NCBI GenBank assembly: GCA_027623815.1
Contig: JAQBUV010000001.1
Span: 1 to 64,000, forward strand
DNA from: Casp-Chloro-G3 sp002816715
GTDB lineage: Bacteria; Chloroflexota; Dehalococcoidia; Lucifugimonadales; UBA3495
Length of the DNA stretch: 64,000 nucleotides
Direction of reading: 5' to 3'
Shown here piece after piece: positions 26,678-35,694 of the stretch (positions are counted from its first letter, which is position 1; every line of letters begins with the position of its first letter). The position numbers and the translations under genes are program-made. A model generated the notes under the pieces. The model had not been told where the DNA came from, did no database searches, and saw only the letters and a list, made by a program, of their open reading frames with translations.

Positions 26678-27928
26678 GTGCCCAACTTTTCTCCAACAGT
26701 ACGAAGTCGTATCATGGTTAGCACATCCCGGCCAGATGGCGAGGAGCGCCGTACGGAGCGCTACGATGTAGTGATCGTCGGCGCTGGGGCGGCCGGCTTG
26801 ATGTGCGCCGTGGAGGCCGGAAAGCGGGGGCGGCGAGTCCTGGTTCTGGAGCACGCCGACCGGGTTGCCAAGAAAATTCTGATCTCCGGAGGCGGACGCT
26901 GCAATTTTACCAATTTGTCGGCCACCCCCGACGACTATCAGTCCCTGAATCCGTTTTTTTGCATCTCCGCCCTGACTCGGTATGCACCCCAGGATATCAT
27001 CGACTTGGTGGAAAAACACCGCATCCCCTACCATGAGAAGAAACTGGGTCAACTCTTCTGCGACGGTTCCTCTCGGGAGATAGTCCGCATGCTGCTGGCG
27101 GAATGCGAATCGGTTGGCGTAAGCATTCGACCCAAGTGTAAAGTCACCGGCATCCACCGGAATAATGGATACCTGACCAGTACCGACCTGGGAGTAGTTG
27201 CCTCCGACTCGCTGGTCATGGCCACCGGAGGGCCATCAATTCCGCAGATGGGAGCGACCCGGTTTTCCCATGAGGTCGCTAGTCAGTTCGGACTGAAGGT
27301 CACGCCAGTGCGACCCGGCCTGGTACCCTTAACGTTTAGCGGGGCCGCTCTAGAGTTCTGCCAACGCCTGGCCGGACTGTCCATCCCCTCTAATGTTGGT
27401 TGCAATGGCGTCAGCTTTGCAGAGAATCTGCTCTTCGCTCACCACGGTATCAGCGGCCCGGCAATTCTTCAGATTTCCTCCTATTGGACGGAGGGCGAAT
27501 CGATTCGGGTGGATCTGCTTCCAGGCTTCGACTTGGCGGCCCACCTCAAGGAACAGCAGGTGTCCAGACCAAGAGCGGAACTGGCGACTATTCTCTCGGC
27601 ATTGCTGCCCAGAAACTTCGTCAGGGCTATGTGCGAGACATCCCTGCCGAACCGGCCGATCAGCGGACTATCAATCAAGGACCTGGACTCTGTTGTGGAG
27701 ACGTTGAAGGCCTGGACTCTCACCCCATCCGGTACTGAGGGCTATCGCAAAGCGGAGGTCACGTTGGGCGGTGTCGACACAACCGACCTTTCATCCAAGA
27801 CGATGGAGGCTGTGAAGGTACCCGGCCTGTTCTTCATCGGCGAAGCGGCGGACGTGACCGGGCCTCTGGGCGGCTATAACTTCCAGTGGGCCTGGGCATC
27901 CGGATTTTGCGCCGGGCAGTACGTGTAG
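26678..27928 (+). CDS. HI0933/YhiN (BaiN-like) family flavoprotein
   Basis: About 416 residues of an NAD(P)/FAD-dependent oxidoreductase. The dinucleotide fold is YDVVIVGAGAAGLMCAVEAG, followed by the family hallmark KKILISGGGRCNFTN. Later motifs are VMATGGPSIPQMGATRFSHE and the C-terminal FAD contact PGLFFIGEAADVTGPLGGYN. Family members reduce or dehydrogenate unknown substrates; BaiN acts on bile acids in gut bacteria. Two starts are possible, GTG 26678 and ATG 26714; neither has a good ribosome binding site and the shorter form already includes the whole domain. Confidence 0.85.
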   Translation: MPNFSPTVRSRIMVSTSRPDGEERRTERYDVVIVGAGAAGLMCAVEAGKRGRRVLVLEHADRVAKKILISGGGRCNFTNLSATPDDYQSLNPFFCISALTRYAPQDIIDLVEKHRIPYHEKKLGQLFCDGSSREIVRMLLAECESVGVSIRPKCKVTGIHRNNGYLTSTDLGVVASDSLVMATGGPSIPQMGATRFSHEVASQFGLKVTPVRPGLVPLTFSGAALEFCQRLAGLSIPSNVGCNGVSFAENLLFAHHGISGPAILQISSYWTEGESIRVDLLPGFDLAAHLKEQQVSRPRAELATILSALLPRNFVRAMCETSLPNRPISGLSIKDLDSVVETLKAWTLTPSGTEGYRKAEVTLGGVDTTDLSSKTMEAVKVPGLFFIGEAADVTGPLGGYNFQWAWASGFCAGQYV

Positions 27929-28030
27929 CAACATTCATTTATGGGGGAGCCGTGCTTTGCCGGGTAAGGGCAGAACCAGGTGTCTGCTCAGGTACGCCCC
28001 AAAATCAAGATGGCCATTCACGGTCGCAAA

Positions 28031-29437
28031 TTAGTTGAACTGATATTCCTGGGTGGAGACGATTAGCTGGAGCATCTGCCCCACCGACTGCGCAAATTCT
28101 TCGGTGCCAGTTTTTAGCGCGGCAGAAGTTTGAGCGTGATTCAACAGCAGTGTGTAAGTCTCCCCAGCTAGTTGATATCCACCCAGCAGCTCCAAGCATC
28201 CATCCAGCAAACGCTCCGCCGAGATGGTTGGAGCATCGGCGCCCAGCCGGTCAATAATCGCCTGAATGCCTGGAGAGTGGATACGCGCCATCTCGCCAGC
28301 GGTGAAGTTCACTCGTTCCACCAATGTCCCGCTATCAATCCATTCTTTGCCGGTATGCCAGCCCTCCACCGTCGGTGGGTTCAGCAAATCTTGCCCCATA
28401 TACATGATCTCCAAGGCAGCGTCGTAAAAACGAGGCTTGGGCTGATTGAAATCCCCCACCAAACGCAGTGTGCCGCATACCACTTCTGACGGACTCTTGA
28501 TCTTGGCGAAGCGGGCATTCTTGAATGAGTCGGAATTAAACAACAGCCGCAATAGCGAGCGGATTTCGTAGCCTGACCGAAAGTACTCGTCCTCCAACGC
28601 TTTGATCAGCTCCGGGTCTCGGGGAGGCGTAGTCTGCCATGCCGGTACCTGAGGCTCGTCGGCCACAAAGAAGTTGTACAGGTGCCGGGCGATGAACCGG
28701 GCAGTCGCCGGCTGTTTGGCAATGATTTTGACCATGTCCTGTCCATTGAAGTTGCCGGTCTCTCCGAGGAAAGTTTTTTCTTCGTCAATGTGATCGAATT
28801 TGTTGTAGAGGAACTGGTTGTCGTACATCCCGTAAGGGTATCTGGGAATCGCGTTGGCGATGGTCCAACCGGTGAACGACTGCGCACAGGCTTTCACGTC
28901 GTCCTCGGTGTAGTTGGCGTGGCCATCCATGCCAACGCCCATCGAGAAAAGCTCCAGCAATTCGCGGCCCCAGTTTTCGTTGACGGCATCCTTGTGGCTA
29001 AGCTGATTGTCCAGGTAGTAAAGCATGGCAGGATCAGTGGCCAGGTGCATCAGCAGTTCGTCGAATTTGCCGAAGCCGTGGGCCCGAAAATTGTTCAATT
29101 GGTTCAGTATGTTTCTGGGAGCCATGCACTTGGAGTCGCCAACGCAGAAAATCCCATGCCAGAATAGACACAGTTTCTCTTCCAATTGCCGCCGCGAGTT
29201 CACCATGCGGTAGGTCCAATACCCTTTATTGGCCATGAGATATTCCATATCCCGCCAGCCGTGCATGTACCGTTGCATTACGTCCATCGGCAAATCCGGC
29301 TGCTCTTCCGGATGGAGCAACTCTTCGACAGTGGCTTCGTACCCCTTGGCCGCTCTGCGCTCCAACTCTTCGTTAGATGAACCGAACCCGGCTCGCCGCA
29401 TCAGATGAGCCATTAACGAAATGTCGTTCTCTACCAT
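28031..29437 (-). CDS. DUF1800 domain-containing protein
   Basis: A 468-residue protein of the DUF1800 family. Typical stretches are HLMRRAGFGSSNEELER, LFWHGIFCVGDSK, NQLNNFRAHGFGKFDELLMH, NENWGRELLELFSMGVG and CAQSFTGWTI. DUF1800 genes usually sit beside a DUF1501 gene; here no such partner is next to it, which is unusual. No signal peptide is seen. The start is GTA-preceded ATG 29437 with AGGAGG somewhat far upstream. Function unknown. Confidence 0.85.
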   Translation of the reverse strand: MVENDISLMAHLMRRAGFGSSNEELERRAAKGYEATVEELLHPEEQPDLPMDVMQRYMHGWRDMEYLMANKGYWTYRMVNSRRQLEEKLCLFWHGIFCVGDSKCMAPRNILNQLNNFRAHGFGKFDELLMHLATDPAMLYYLDNQLSHKDAVNENWGRELLELFSMGVGMDGHANYTEDDVKACAQSFTGWTIANAIPRYPYGMYDNQFLYNKFDHIDEEKTFLGETGNFNGQDMVKIIAKQPATARFIARHLYNFFVADEPQVPAWQTTPPRDPELIKALEDEYFRSGYEIRSLLRLLFNSDSFKNARFAKIKSPSEVVCGTLRLVGDFNQPKPRFYDAALEIMYMGQDLLNPPTVEGWHTGKEWIDSGTLVERVNFTAGEMARIHSPGIQAIIDRLGADAPTISAERLLDGCLELLGGYQLAGETYTLLLNHAQTSAALKTGTEEFAQSVGQMLQLIVSTQEYQFN

Positions 29438-29497
29438 GCCTTCTTCTCACATCCTCCTGGAGTTGCACAATTACGACTCCGCGACCGCCTCAGTACA

Positions 29498-29549
29498 CCA
29501 CCAGCCTAATGCCATTGAAAGCAGACTGCTAGTGGCATTAGGCTGGTGG
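29498..29549. repeat. Perfect 17-bp inverted repeat (long hairpin)
   Basis: CCACCAGCCTAATGCCA (29498-29514) and its exact complement TGGCATTAGGCTGGTGG (29533-29549) flank an 18-base loop that itself contains AGCAGACTGCT. It lies between the 3' end of the NHL gene (29574) and the start of DUF1800 (29437), both on minus. It could end the NHL transcript or act on DUF1800; no T-run is present. Confidence 0.7.
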
Positions 29550-29573
29550 CAGATGCCTCGCTTGAATTATAAA

Positions 29574-30473
29574 CTATCCTTTGCGAACGTACTTGTCCAC
29601 GCCGACGCCATCGGGCACGCCCACGTATATGTCTCCATGAGCATCAATCCAACTGCCATGACCGCCACGGATCACCCACCGGGCCAACAATTCGCCACCC
29701 TTGTTCATCAGACTGATTCGCGATTCAGTATTTTCCGTGTGGCCTTGTCGGGCATCATTGCCGCCCTCGCTAATGCAGAAAACACCGTCGGGACTCTGGG
29801 ATATGTCCATAGGCCGCAGCAAGTCGGTCCACATGTTTTGATATTCGCCATCGGCGTTGAATATCTGGACGCGATTGTTCTCCCGGTCACACACATACAG
29901 CAGACCATCATCGCCTACGATCATGCTGTGCACCAGGTGGAATTCGTTGGGCCCGCCTTTGCCAGGCTGTCCCCAGGAAGACTTGAGGTGGCCATCAGCG
30001 GCAAAGCGATGTACCCGAGCGTTACGGTAGCCGTCGGCCACGTACATATCGCCGGAAGGCGAAGGAACAAGTTCTGCCGGATAGTTAAAGGGGCCGGCAG
30101 CCCGAGGGCACAAATCGCCGGGTTTTTCACAGCCGGTGTCTGAGTGCACCCCCCGGTCTCCCAATACCTGAAGGGGTTTTCCATCCAGGGTATACCTTAA
30201 ACAGACCGAATCTTCTCGATCAGTGATGTATACGATGTCGTCCTTGATGAATATGCCGTGGGGGTTGCTGATCGCGTTCAAGCCCCAAGAACCAAGATAT
30301 TTGCCCTGCCGGTCAAAAATTACGATGGGCGGCTCGGCGCGCTGGAAGGCGTATACCCGGTCCTGCGAGTCGGTGGCGACGGCGCTGACCATGCCAAAGG
30401 TCTCTCCGGCGGGTAATTTGGCCCAACTCTCTATCAATTCATAAGTATATTTTCCGGTTCCAACTGTAGTCAT
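29574..30473 (-). CDS. NHL propeller protein, peptidyl-amidating-lyase-like (copy 1)
   Basis: A 299-residue NHL-repeat propeller. Blades read VSAVATDSQDRVYAFQR, NPHGIFIKDDIVYITDRED, PSPSGDMYVADGYRNARVHRF and VGDDGLLYVCDRENNRVQIF. The fixed block VHSDTGCEKPGDLCPRAAGP between blades, with two Cys, is shared with the paralog at 49316. The fold is that of the peptidyl-alpha-hydroxyglycine amidating lyase domain, but catalysis is not shown. GAGG about 12 bases before the ATG supports the start. No signal peptide. The two copies share the first ten residues almost exactly (MTTVGTGKYTYELI versus MTTVGSGKYTYDLI). Confidence 0.8.
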   Translation of the reverse strand: MTTVGTGKYTYELIESWAKLPAGETFGMVSAVATDSQDRVYAFQRAEPPIVIFDRQGKYLGSWGLNAISNPHGIFIKDDIVYITDREDSVCLRYTLDGKPLQVLGDRGVHSDTGCEKPGDLCPRAAGPFNYPAELVPSPSGDMYVADGYRNARVHRFAADGHLKSSWGQPGKGGPNEFHLVHSMIVGDDGLLYVCDRENNRVQIFNADGEYQNMWTDLLRPMDISQSPDGVFCISEGGNDARQGHTENTESRISLMNKGGELLARWVIRGGHGSWIDAHGDIYVGVPDGVGVDKYVRKG

Positions 30474-30667
30474 GTGTGCTTACCTCTACAAAACGTTTTC
30501 TGCCAACTTTCCAGCTTTAATGATATGTAACTTGAGACATCCGTGAACAACCTTGCAAACCCTAACCAACGGCGAGTTGGAGATGGGCAGACAGTACCAC
30601 CCGGCTAGGAACCTTGTCAATTGTGAAACGACACTACCAAGATCGCGACGGGGTGCATGAGGCCGCG

Positions 30668-31606
30668 CTAAACTGCGGCAGTCAGCCTGGGCGAAAATAT
30701 GTCTTCCAAATCGAATGGGCGCGGTATGATCCCCTGCTGGACGTTGAACTTCATCATTGCTTCCAAAGTTTTGCGGTTGGCTTCAATGCCGTAGGGGATG
30801 GGGTCTGCGCCAATTATATTTTTCATTCGGCACATGGCCTGATCCGATGGATCCAGATTATCGGTGGCATTCAAGTGTCGCAGGTATTGATCCTTGCCCG
30901 CCTTGAACAGATTGTACAGGTCGTCGGCCAGCCAGGGATGGCGTTCCAGAAGCTCGTTCTTGACCACCACGGCATGGCTTATGGGATAGATGCCGGTTTT
31001 TACGAAATAATCTTGGCCTGCTTCCTGCGCGTTGGGAATTAGGGGTTGGATGTCGGGGGAGTCTACGTTTCCCACGCGGATGGCCGCGTCAATCTCACCA
31101 GACAGCAGATCAGCAACCATATCACTACCCTGGGGAGCGGGAATTACATTGGCGGGGGCTTGAAATTCGGCTACGTGCTCATCACCATATAAGACCCAGG
31201 TTACCTGGCTGGAATCGACTCCGTAGGAGTCGCTGAGAATCCCTCTAGCCCACACGCCTGGCGTAAAGGTGTAGCTACGGAGGCCAACCCTTCGCCCCTT
31301 CAGGTCAGACGGCGACTTGATTCCAGACTTGGCGTTATAGGAAATCTCGTCGTGTTCAAAACGCCGCAGCACGAACGCGGGCAGGGCGGTAATGGGCTTG
31401 TGGTGGGCCAAAGCGCACAGGTAAGTGGACATGGCCATCTCGGACACATCATATTCCAATCCGCGCACCATTCTACGAAAAGCGGTGGGAATTGGAGAGA
31501 CCGGGACATGCACGATATTGTACTGGTCGGATTTTACGGTGCCCTCAATCAATGGCTTGGTATGTCCGTAACTAACCATTGCTGTTTGCAAATTGAGGTC
31601 TGCCAT
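30668..31606 (-). CDS. 4,5-Dihydroxyphthalate decarboxylase-like protein
   Basis: A 312-residue protein with a periplasmic-binding-protein-like fold, of the group containing 4,5-dihydroxyphthalate decarboxylase. Seen are PIPTAFRRMVRGLEYDVSEM, MSTYLCALAHHKPITALPAF, SPSDLKGRRVGLRSYTFTPG, VWARGILSDSYGV and YPISHAVVVKNELLERHPWL. No signal peptide, so it is cytoplasmic and more likely an enzyme than a transporter component. GGAGGG precedes the ATG. The family name implies decarboxylation of an aromatic diacid, but many members are uncharacterised. Confidence 0.75.
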   Translation of the reverse strand: MADLNLQTAMVSYGHTKPLIEGTVKSDQYNIVHVPVSPIPTAFRRMVRGLEYDVSEMAMSTYLCALAHHKPITALPAFVLRRFEHDEISYNAKSGIKSPSDLKGRRVGLRSYTFTPGVWARGILSDSYGVDSSQVTWVLYGDEHVAEFQAPANVIPAPQGSDMVADLLSGEIDAAIRVGNVDSPDIQPLIPNAQEAGQDYFVKTGIYPISHAVVVKNELLERHPWLADDLYNLFKAGKDQYLRHLNATDNLDPSDQAMCRMKNIIGADPIPYGIEANRKTLEAMMKFNVQQGIIPRPFDLEDIFSPRLTAAV

Positions 31607-31658
31607 AGAATACCCTCCTCAGAGTATGGGCCAGGTTAAATTTGCCGCACTTGGCACT

Positions 31659-32036
31659 TCATTTTTTCTCTTCGGGCACAAATTTCATCGATAGGGAGTT
31701 CACGCAATGTCGGGCGTTAGTCGCGGTAAATCCTTCTCCAAAAAACACATGGCCCAGATGTCCGCCGCAGTTGGCGCACTCAATCTCGGTCCGCGAACCG
31801 TCGGGGTCAGGCAAGTGCTTGACGGCTCCCGGTTTCTCCTGATCGAACGCCGGCCACCCGCAACGAGCCTCGAACTTGTCCTTCGACTCGTAGAGGTCGG
31901 CGTTGCAACGGCGGCAGGTAAAGACCCCTGGCTCGAAAAAGTCGTCGTACTCTCCGGAGAAGGGCGGTTCAGTTCCCTTATTTTCGATTACATGCCGCTC
32001 GGCGGCAGAAAGCGGATTATATCTTGATTGTTCCAT
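31659..32036 (-). CDS. msrB: Peptide methionine sulfoxide reductase MsrB
   Basis: A 125-residue MsrB. Two zinc CxxC pairs are present (TCRRCNADLY, ECANCGGHLGHVF), together with FEARCGWPAFDQ and the catalytic Cys in RHCVNSLSMKF. It reduces the R-epimer of methionine sulfoxide. ATG 32036 is preferred because GAGGTG lies at the right distance; the GTG four codons upstream overlaps that site. Confidence 0.95.
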   Translation of the reverse strand: MEQSRYNPLSAAERHVIENKGTEPPFSGEYDDFFEPGVFTCRRCNADLYESKDKFEARCGWPAFDQEKPGAVKHLPDPDGSRTEIECANCGGHLGHVFFGEGFTATNARHCVNSLSMKFVPEEKK

Positions 32037-32115
32037 ATTCAGTGTCACCTCGCGTTGTGGCGCTATATAAATGCTATCTGATTAATACTGCCGCGTCTAA
32101 CACCCACGGATTCGT

Positions 32116-32472
32116 TTAGCTACTCTGCACCTCAATCCGACAAACCTTGCCCAACTCTCCGTTTCCTTTGTGGACATGTACCTCGATCTGATCATCGGAG
32201 GCGGCGATATTGAAGTGGGGAACACACTTGTCCTCAACGTAGGCTCGCACGGTTATCTCGGTACACCCCTCATCAGCACTCACCACCGAAGAATTATATA
32301 GCTTGATTTTCGTCCCGGGCTGAACCTCTAGCAAGGTGCAGGACAGCGCCTGTTCGTTGGGTACTGGCGCGCTGATCAGGCTCAGGTCATAGATTTGAGA
32401 AACATCACTGGAGAGCTTGCCAATGTAGTGCTGGCTGGCTGCAGGTCCTTCATAAAAACGAATAACTCCCAT
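32116..32472 (-). CDS. Hypothetical beta-rich protein
   Basis: A 118-residue protein with alternating hydrophobic residues suggesting an all-beta fold (LSCTLLEVQPGTKIKLYNSS, EITVRAYVEDKCVPHFNI, DQIEVHVHKGNGELGKVCRI). The opening VIRFYEGPAASQHYIG vaguely recalls crystallin-like motifs, but not enough to assign. TAGGAG seven bases before the ATG supports it as a real gene. No signal peptide. Function unknown. Confidence 0.65.
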   Translation of the reverse strand: MGVIRFYEGPAASQHYIGKLSSDVSQIYDLSLISAPVPNEQALSCTLLEVQPGTKIKLYNSSVVSADEGCTEITVRAYVEDKCVPHFNIAASDDQIEVHVHKGNGELGKVCRIEVQSS

Positions 32473-32562
32473 AGCTATGCTCCTACAACTAGTTTGGCCT
32501 ATCCTACCACGTCATTGGCAGAATTGCTCAACACCTTCCAACTCCGCCATAATCCTGCATTG

Positions 32563-33357
32563 TCACTCCAGCTTCTGATAAACAAAGCTCAAATACACCC
32601 GCTGCCCATCAGCGAAAGACTCAGGCATTCCGCTATTCTCCACTCCAGCAAAGTGTCGGAACAGCCAGCGCAGCCCCCAGGGGACATACTGTTGAATCAA
32701 CGCCAAATTTGCCGCGCTATCCAGCCGCAACGCCGCCAGCACGTTGGCGGTGATATCCTCTCGGCTGATCTCCACCAGTCCAGACCCTAGCAAGTGTTCT
32801 TGTAGCGCAGCAATCCCATCTCTTCGCCTAAAGTCCGCCAGCAGCAGATAACCCTGGGGACGCAGGACTCGGCCAGCCTCTTTCAGAAATTTGAGCATCT
32901 GGGGATAGCAGTGGGAAGACTCTAGATTGATTACCACATCAAAAGACTGGTCGGGAAAATCCAGGGCTTCGGCGTTGCCCTGACTGAACTTGAGCCCTTG
33001 GAGGGAATGCTTTTCCTGACAGAAGCTGACGGCCTTGACGCTCAGATCAACACCCTGATAAGAGCGGGGTTCCAGCCTAGTGGCCAGGTATTCCGCTCCG
33101 CCGCCCCGACCGCTGCCGACTTCCAAGACATCCTTTTGGCTCCAGTCCCAACCGGCGGCGCGGATACCCCTGGCCACTTTCCAATAAAGAGCCTTGCGCC
33201 GAACCTCCGGGTCGCCTCCACCGTTATTTGCAGAATCGGTTCCGGGCCCTAAAAAGACAAAACCAAAATTCATGAAGGTGATTTTAGAGTCTCGATCCCG
33301 ACTCGATAAATAGTTGTAGAACCGGGCCACCAGCCAATAAACCAGATGCTGTTTCAT
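32563..33357 (-). CDS. Class I SAM-dependent methyltransferase
   Basis: A 264-residue methyltransferase. Motif I is VLEVGSGRGGGAEYLATRL, with acidic GVDLS and post-motifs NAEALDFPDQSFDVVINLES and GRVLRPQGYLLLADFRR. The N-terminal 70 residues (YWLVARFYNYLSSRDRDSKI) and overall layout resemble the phthiotriol/UbiE-like group that methylates lipid or quinone-type substrates. The acceptor is unknown. Ribosome binding site is weak. Confidence 0.8.
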   Translation of the reverse strand: MKQHLVYWLVARFYNYLSSRDRDSKITFMNFGFVFLGPGTDSANNGGGDPEVRRKALYWKVARGIRAAGWDWSQKDVLEVGSGRGGGAEYLATRLEPRSYQGVDLSVKAVSFCQEKHSLQGLKFSQGNAEALDFPDQSFDVVINLESSHCYPQMLKFLKEAGRVLRPQGYLLLADFRRRDGIAALQEHLLGSGLVEISREDITANVLAALRLDSAANLALIQQYVPWGLRWLFRHFAGVENSGMPESFADGQRVYLSFVYQKLE

Positions 33358-33418
33358 GGCCTATTTCGCCATCTATTTCGGTTGGATTGGGCCATCTACA
33401 AACCCGGTTGCCTCAGAT

Positions 33419-34279
33419 TCAAGAGCGCAAGAACTTCTCCTGCATTTGGACTAGCTCATCGGTACGGTTTAATGAGCGCAACAGTTGGGGGGAAGCCTGC
33501 TTCTCGGCGAGTTCCTCCATTGCGCCCCCGTCCTTCAAGTGCTTCAGGCAGTCATAAACCGCTTTGACGGCCACCGCGTAGGCCGGATTGCCCAGCATCA
33601 GTATTCTCACTCCGTTGGCGGCCAGGTAGGCCCTATCATCAATCATATCGGCGGGCGGGCTAAGGACAGTCAGGGGCAAGGATGTCGCCTGGTGTACCGC
33701 CTCCAACTGCGCGCGGGTCTTCAGTCCAGTTAGTCGAATGGCCTCAACACCAGTGTGAGCATAGGCTTTCATCCGATCCAGAGCTTCATCCAGGGGGCAT
33801 TTGGCCAATGCGGCGGTGCGGGCCACGATGACTGTGGTGGGGTCGGTGCGGGCGGCCACCGCCGCTTCTAGCTTCCCAACCTGCTCCGCTTTGGAATACA
33901 GCCCGGGGTCTGGGGCATTGAACTGCAAGGGGGCAATACTGTCTTCGATCTCAATAGCCGAAACGCCAGCTGCCTCCAGTTCCTTAATCTCCCGCATAAC
34001 GTTTACGGCGTTGCCGAATCCGTCCTCGCCGTCGATCATCAGGCAAACATCGGCCATGCGGGTAATGCGGCGGCAATGGTCCACCGAGTCGGACATATTG
34101 TACATAACTATGTCCGGGACTCCCAGGTTTGCTGCCTTTCCTACCGAGCCGGACAAAAAGCAGACCTCGTAGTCCAGCATCTGGGCAATGCGTGCGGAAA
34201 GAGGGTCGAAGATGTTGGCCGCCACGGTGCAGGCGGGCCGGGATAAAACATCGCGAAACCGCTCCCTGGCTTGTGACAT
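33419..34279 (-). CDS. Isocitrate lyase/PEP mutase superfamily lyase (copy 2)
   Basis: A 286-residue paralog of the protein at 10881. Shared landmarks are NIFDPLSARIAQMLDYEVCF, LMIDGEDGFGNAVNVMREI, IEIEDSIAPLQF and VIVARTAALAKCP. The metal-site region reads DGEDGFGN where copy 1 has DADHGYGN. Likely a C-C or C-P lyase or oxaloacetate-type decarboxylase. ATG 34279 follows GGAGG by eight bases. The amidohydrolase gene next downstream (34354 end is upstream in transcription) is on the same strand, so the two probably form an operon. Confidence 0.8.
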   Translation of the reverse strand: MSQARERFRDVLSRPACTVAANIFDPLSARIAQMLDYEVCFLSGSVGKAANLGVPDIVMYNMSDSVDHCRRITRMADVCLMIDGEDGFGNAVNVMREIKELEAAGVSAIEIEDSIAPLQFNAPDPGLYSKAEQVGKLEAAVAARTDPTTVIVARTAALAKCPLDEALDRMKAYAHTGVEAIRLTGLKTRAQLEAVHQATSLPLTVLSPPADMIDDRAYLAANGVRILMLGNPAYAVAVKAVYDCLKHLKDGGAMEELAEKQASPQLLRSLNRTDELVQMQEKFLRS

Positions 34280-34353
34280 AGTTGTATCCTCCATTTTCTA
34301 TTTACCCTGAGACCAGCTAACTGAAGGGCCAATTGACGCCGTTTATCAGGCCG

Positions 34354-35370
34354 TTAGACGTTGATGCGATATACCCGGGCTGCCGTGTCATGAAACATAG
34401 CGGCGCGGTCGGCGGCTGAGTAACCCTTGGTCAACCGCTTGAAGGCGTTATACATAATGTTGTAGGAGAATGACACTTTGTCCGGCGGGAAGTTGCTCTC
34501 CAGCATGCACCGCTCCGGCCCGAACTGCTCAATACAAAAAGTCTTCCAGGGGGTCATGGCTACCGACAATTCTTCCGAACCGATGGGAACATTCCGGGCG
34601 TGCCAGCCAAATCCCCAGCGGGGCATGCCCATGCCGCCCAGTTTGACCACAACATTGGGACAAGCCGCCACCGCCGCGATGCCCTCCCGCCAGGCAGCCA
34701 TCACCTCGTCGTCCCGATTGGCGTAGATGCCCACTCGGTTGACGCCGCCCATGTGGTTGAGGATGATGGTCAAGTCGGGCACCGCCTTGGCGAAAGCTGC
34801 CAGTTCCGGCAATTGGGGAAAGGACAGCATGGTATCCAGGGACAATCCCTTTTGCGCCAACACCCTTGCTCCAGCCCGAAATGTGTCGTTGGACATGATG
34901 CTTTCGGTTTCCCGGTTGTCCAACGCCGGGTCTGGGCTCCAGGTTACGTTGTGCCGTATGCCCCGGAATCGGTTGGGGCTGGCCGCCTGTAATGCTTCCA
35001 GTACCGGTTCGACTTTGTCTCCCAATTTGAGGTCGGCGTGCCCAACGATGGCCGCTGCCGCTCGGCTGGGGCCGTAGACGCCGCTGGCGCTGGCCGCGGC
35101 CAGACCCTGGACGAATTCCACTTCGCCCACCGGACGCATCTCCGCCGGACCGTCGGCGCGATACATCGATCTGGCCTCGACAAACACCGTGGAACGGACG
35201 TTGTGGCCGCTGTCGATGTCGGCAATCAACTCGTGAATCAGATACCGCTGAAAGGGAATGCTTGCGGGTCTGAGATCCCAGAAGTGGTGATGGGGATCGC
35301 AGATGGGAAGCTCCGGCTCCAGCGTGGGTTCCTGGGTCAGTGCCAGCCAATCATTACCACCGAACGGCAT
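34354..35370 (-). CDS. Amidohydrolase-2 family hydrolase (copy 1)
   Basis: A 338-residue TIM-barrel metal hydrolase. It begins MPFGGNDWLALTQEPTLEPE, and then has the strand-1 motif CDPHHHFWD, followed by TVFVEARSMYR, ILNHMGGVNR and the C-terminal CMLESNFPPDKVS in place of the usual GSDFP. Family relatives include 2-pyrone-4,6-dicarboxylate lactonase and L-fucono-lactone hydrolases, so lactone hydrolysis is a fair guess. GGAGG supports the ATG. A very similar gene lies at 43261 on the opposite strand; the first 25 residues differ at one position only. Confidence 0.85.
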   Translation of the reverse strand: MPFGGNDWLALTQEPTLEPELPICDPHHHFWDLRPASIPFQRYLIHELIADIDSGHNVRSTVFVEARSMYRADGPAEMRPVGEVEFVQGLAAASASGVYGPSRAAAAIVGHADLKLGDKVEPVLEALQAASPNRFRGIRHNVTWSPDPALDNRETESIMSNDTFRAGARVLAQKGLSLDTMLSFPQLPELAAFAKAVPDLTIILNHMGGVNRVGIYANRDDEVMAAWREGIAAVAACPNVVVKLGGMGMPRWGFGWHARNVPIGSEELSVAMTPWKTFCIEQFGPERCMLESNFPPDKVSFSYNIMYNAFKRLTKGYSAADRAAMFHDTAARVYRINV

Positions 35371-35467
35371 GGTTGAGCCTCCATTACTATCTAGTTGGCT
35401 ACTATATTTATCGGCGCAATGATATCACGTAAGCGGACGCTTGCAACCAGGATTGGCTGGCTGAGGT

Positions 35468-35513
35468 ATTGGTTCAGTTTAATTATCGTCGTTCCAGCGA
35501 AAGCCGGAATCTA
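35468..35513 (+). repeat. Half copy of the miniature inverted-repeat element
   Basis: TTGGTTCAGTTTAATTATCG followed by TCGTTCCAGCGAAAGCCGG and AATCTA matches the left half of the element at 13918-14061. The right half is not recognisable; the sequence continues into unrelated hairpin-like DNA before the lactonase gene. Confidence 0.6.
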
Positions 35514-35694
35514 GTGGCGTGTCATCTTCAAGCGTGGGTTGTCGCTAGGCTCCGGTTTTCGGCGGAGCTATGGGGGAGACTGATAAATGGGGCTTGCCGA
35601 CGGTCTTCAGATGCTGTCTAATACAGCTACGGGTTCAAGCTGGCTGTTGGACGCATGCGTCAGCAGCCTTAGCGAAATGGGAGGAGGTCGATCA

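Noticed and set aside
26398..26771. Overlapping plus-strand frames in the gap before the HI0933-like gene
   Set aside because: No recognisable domain or ribosome binding site; one overlaps the start of the flavoprotein gene.
31707..32027. Plus-strand frame opposite msrB
   Set aside because: Antisense shadow; msrB has catalytic and zinc motifs in the other strand.
34529..35350. 273-codon open frame inside the amidohydrolase gene
   Set aside because: Same-strand shadow with low-complexity Arg/Gly-rich translation; the 338-residue amidohydrolase has all family motifs.
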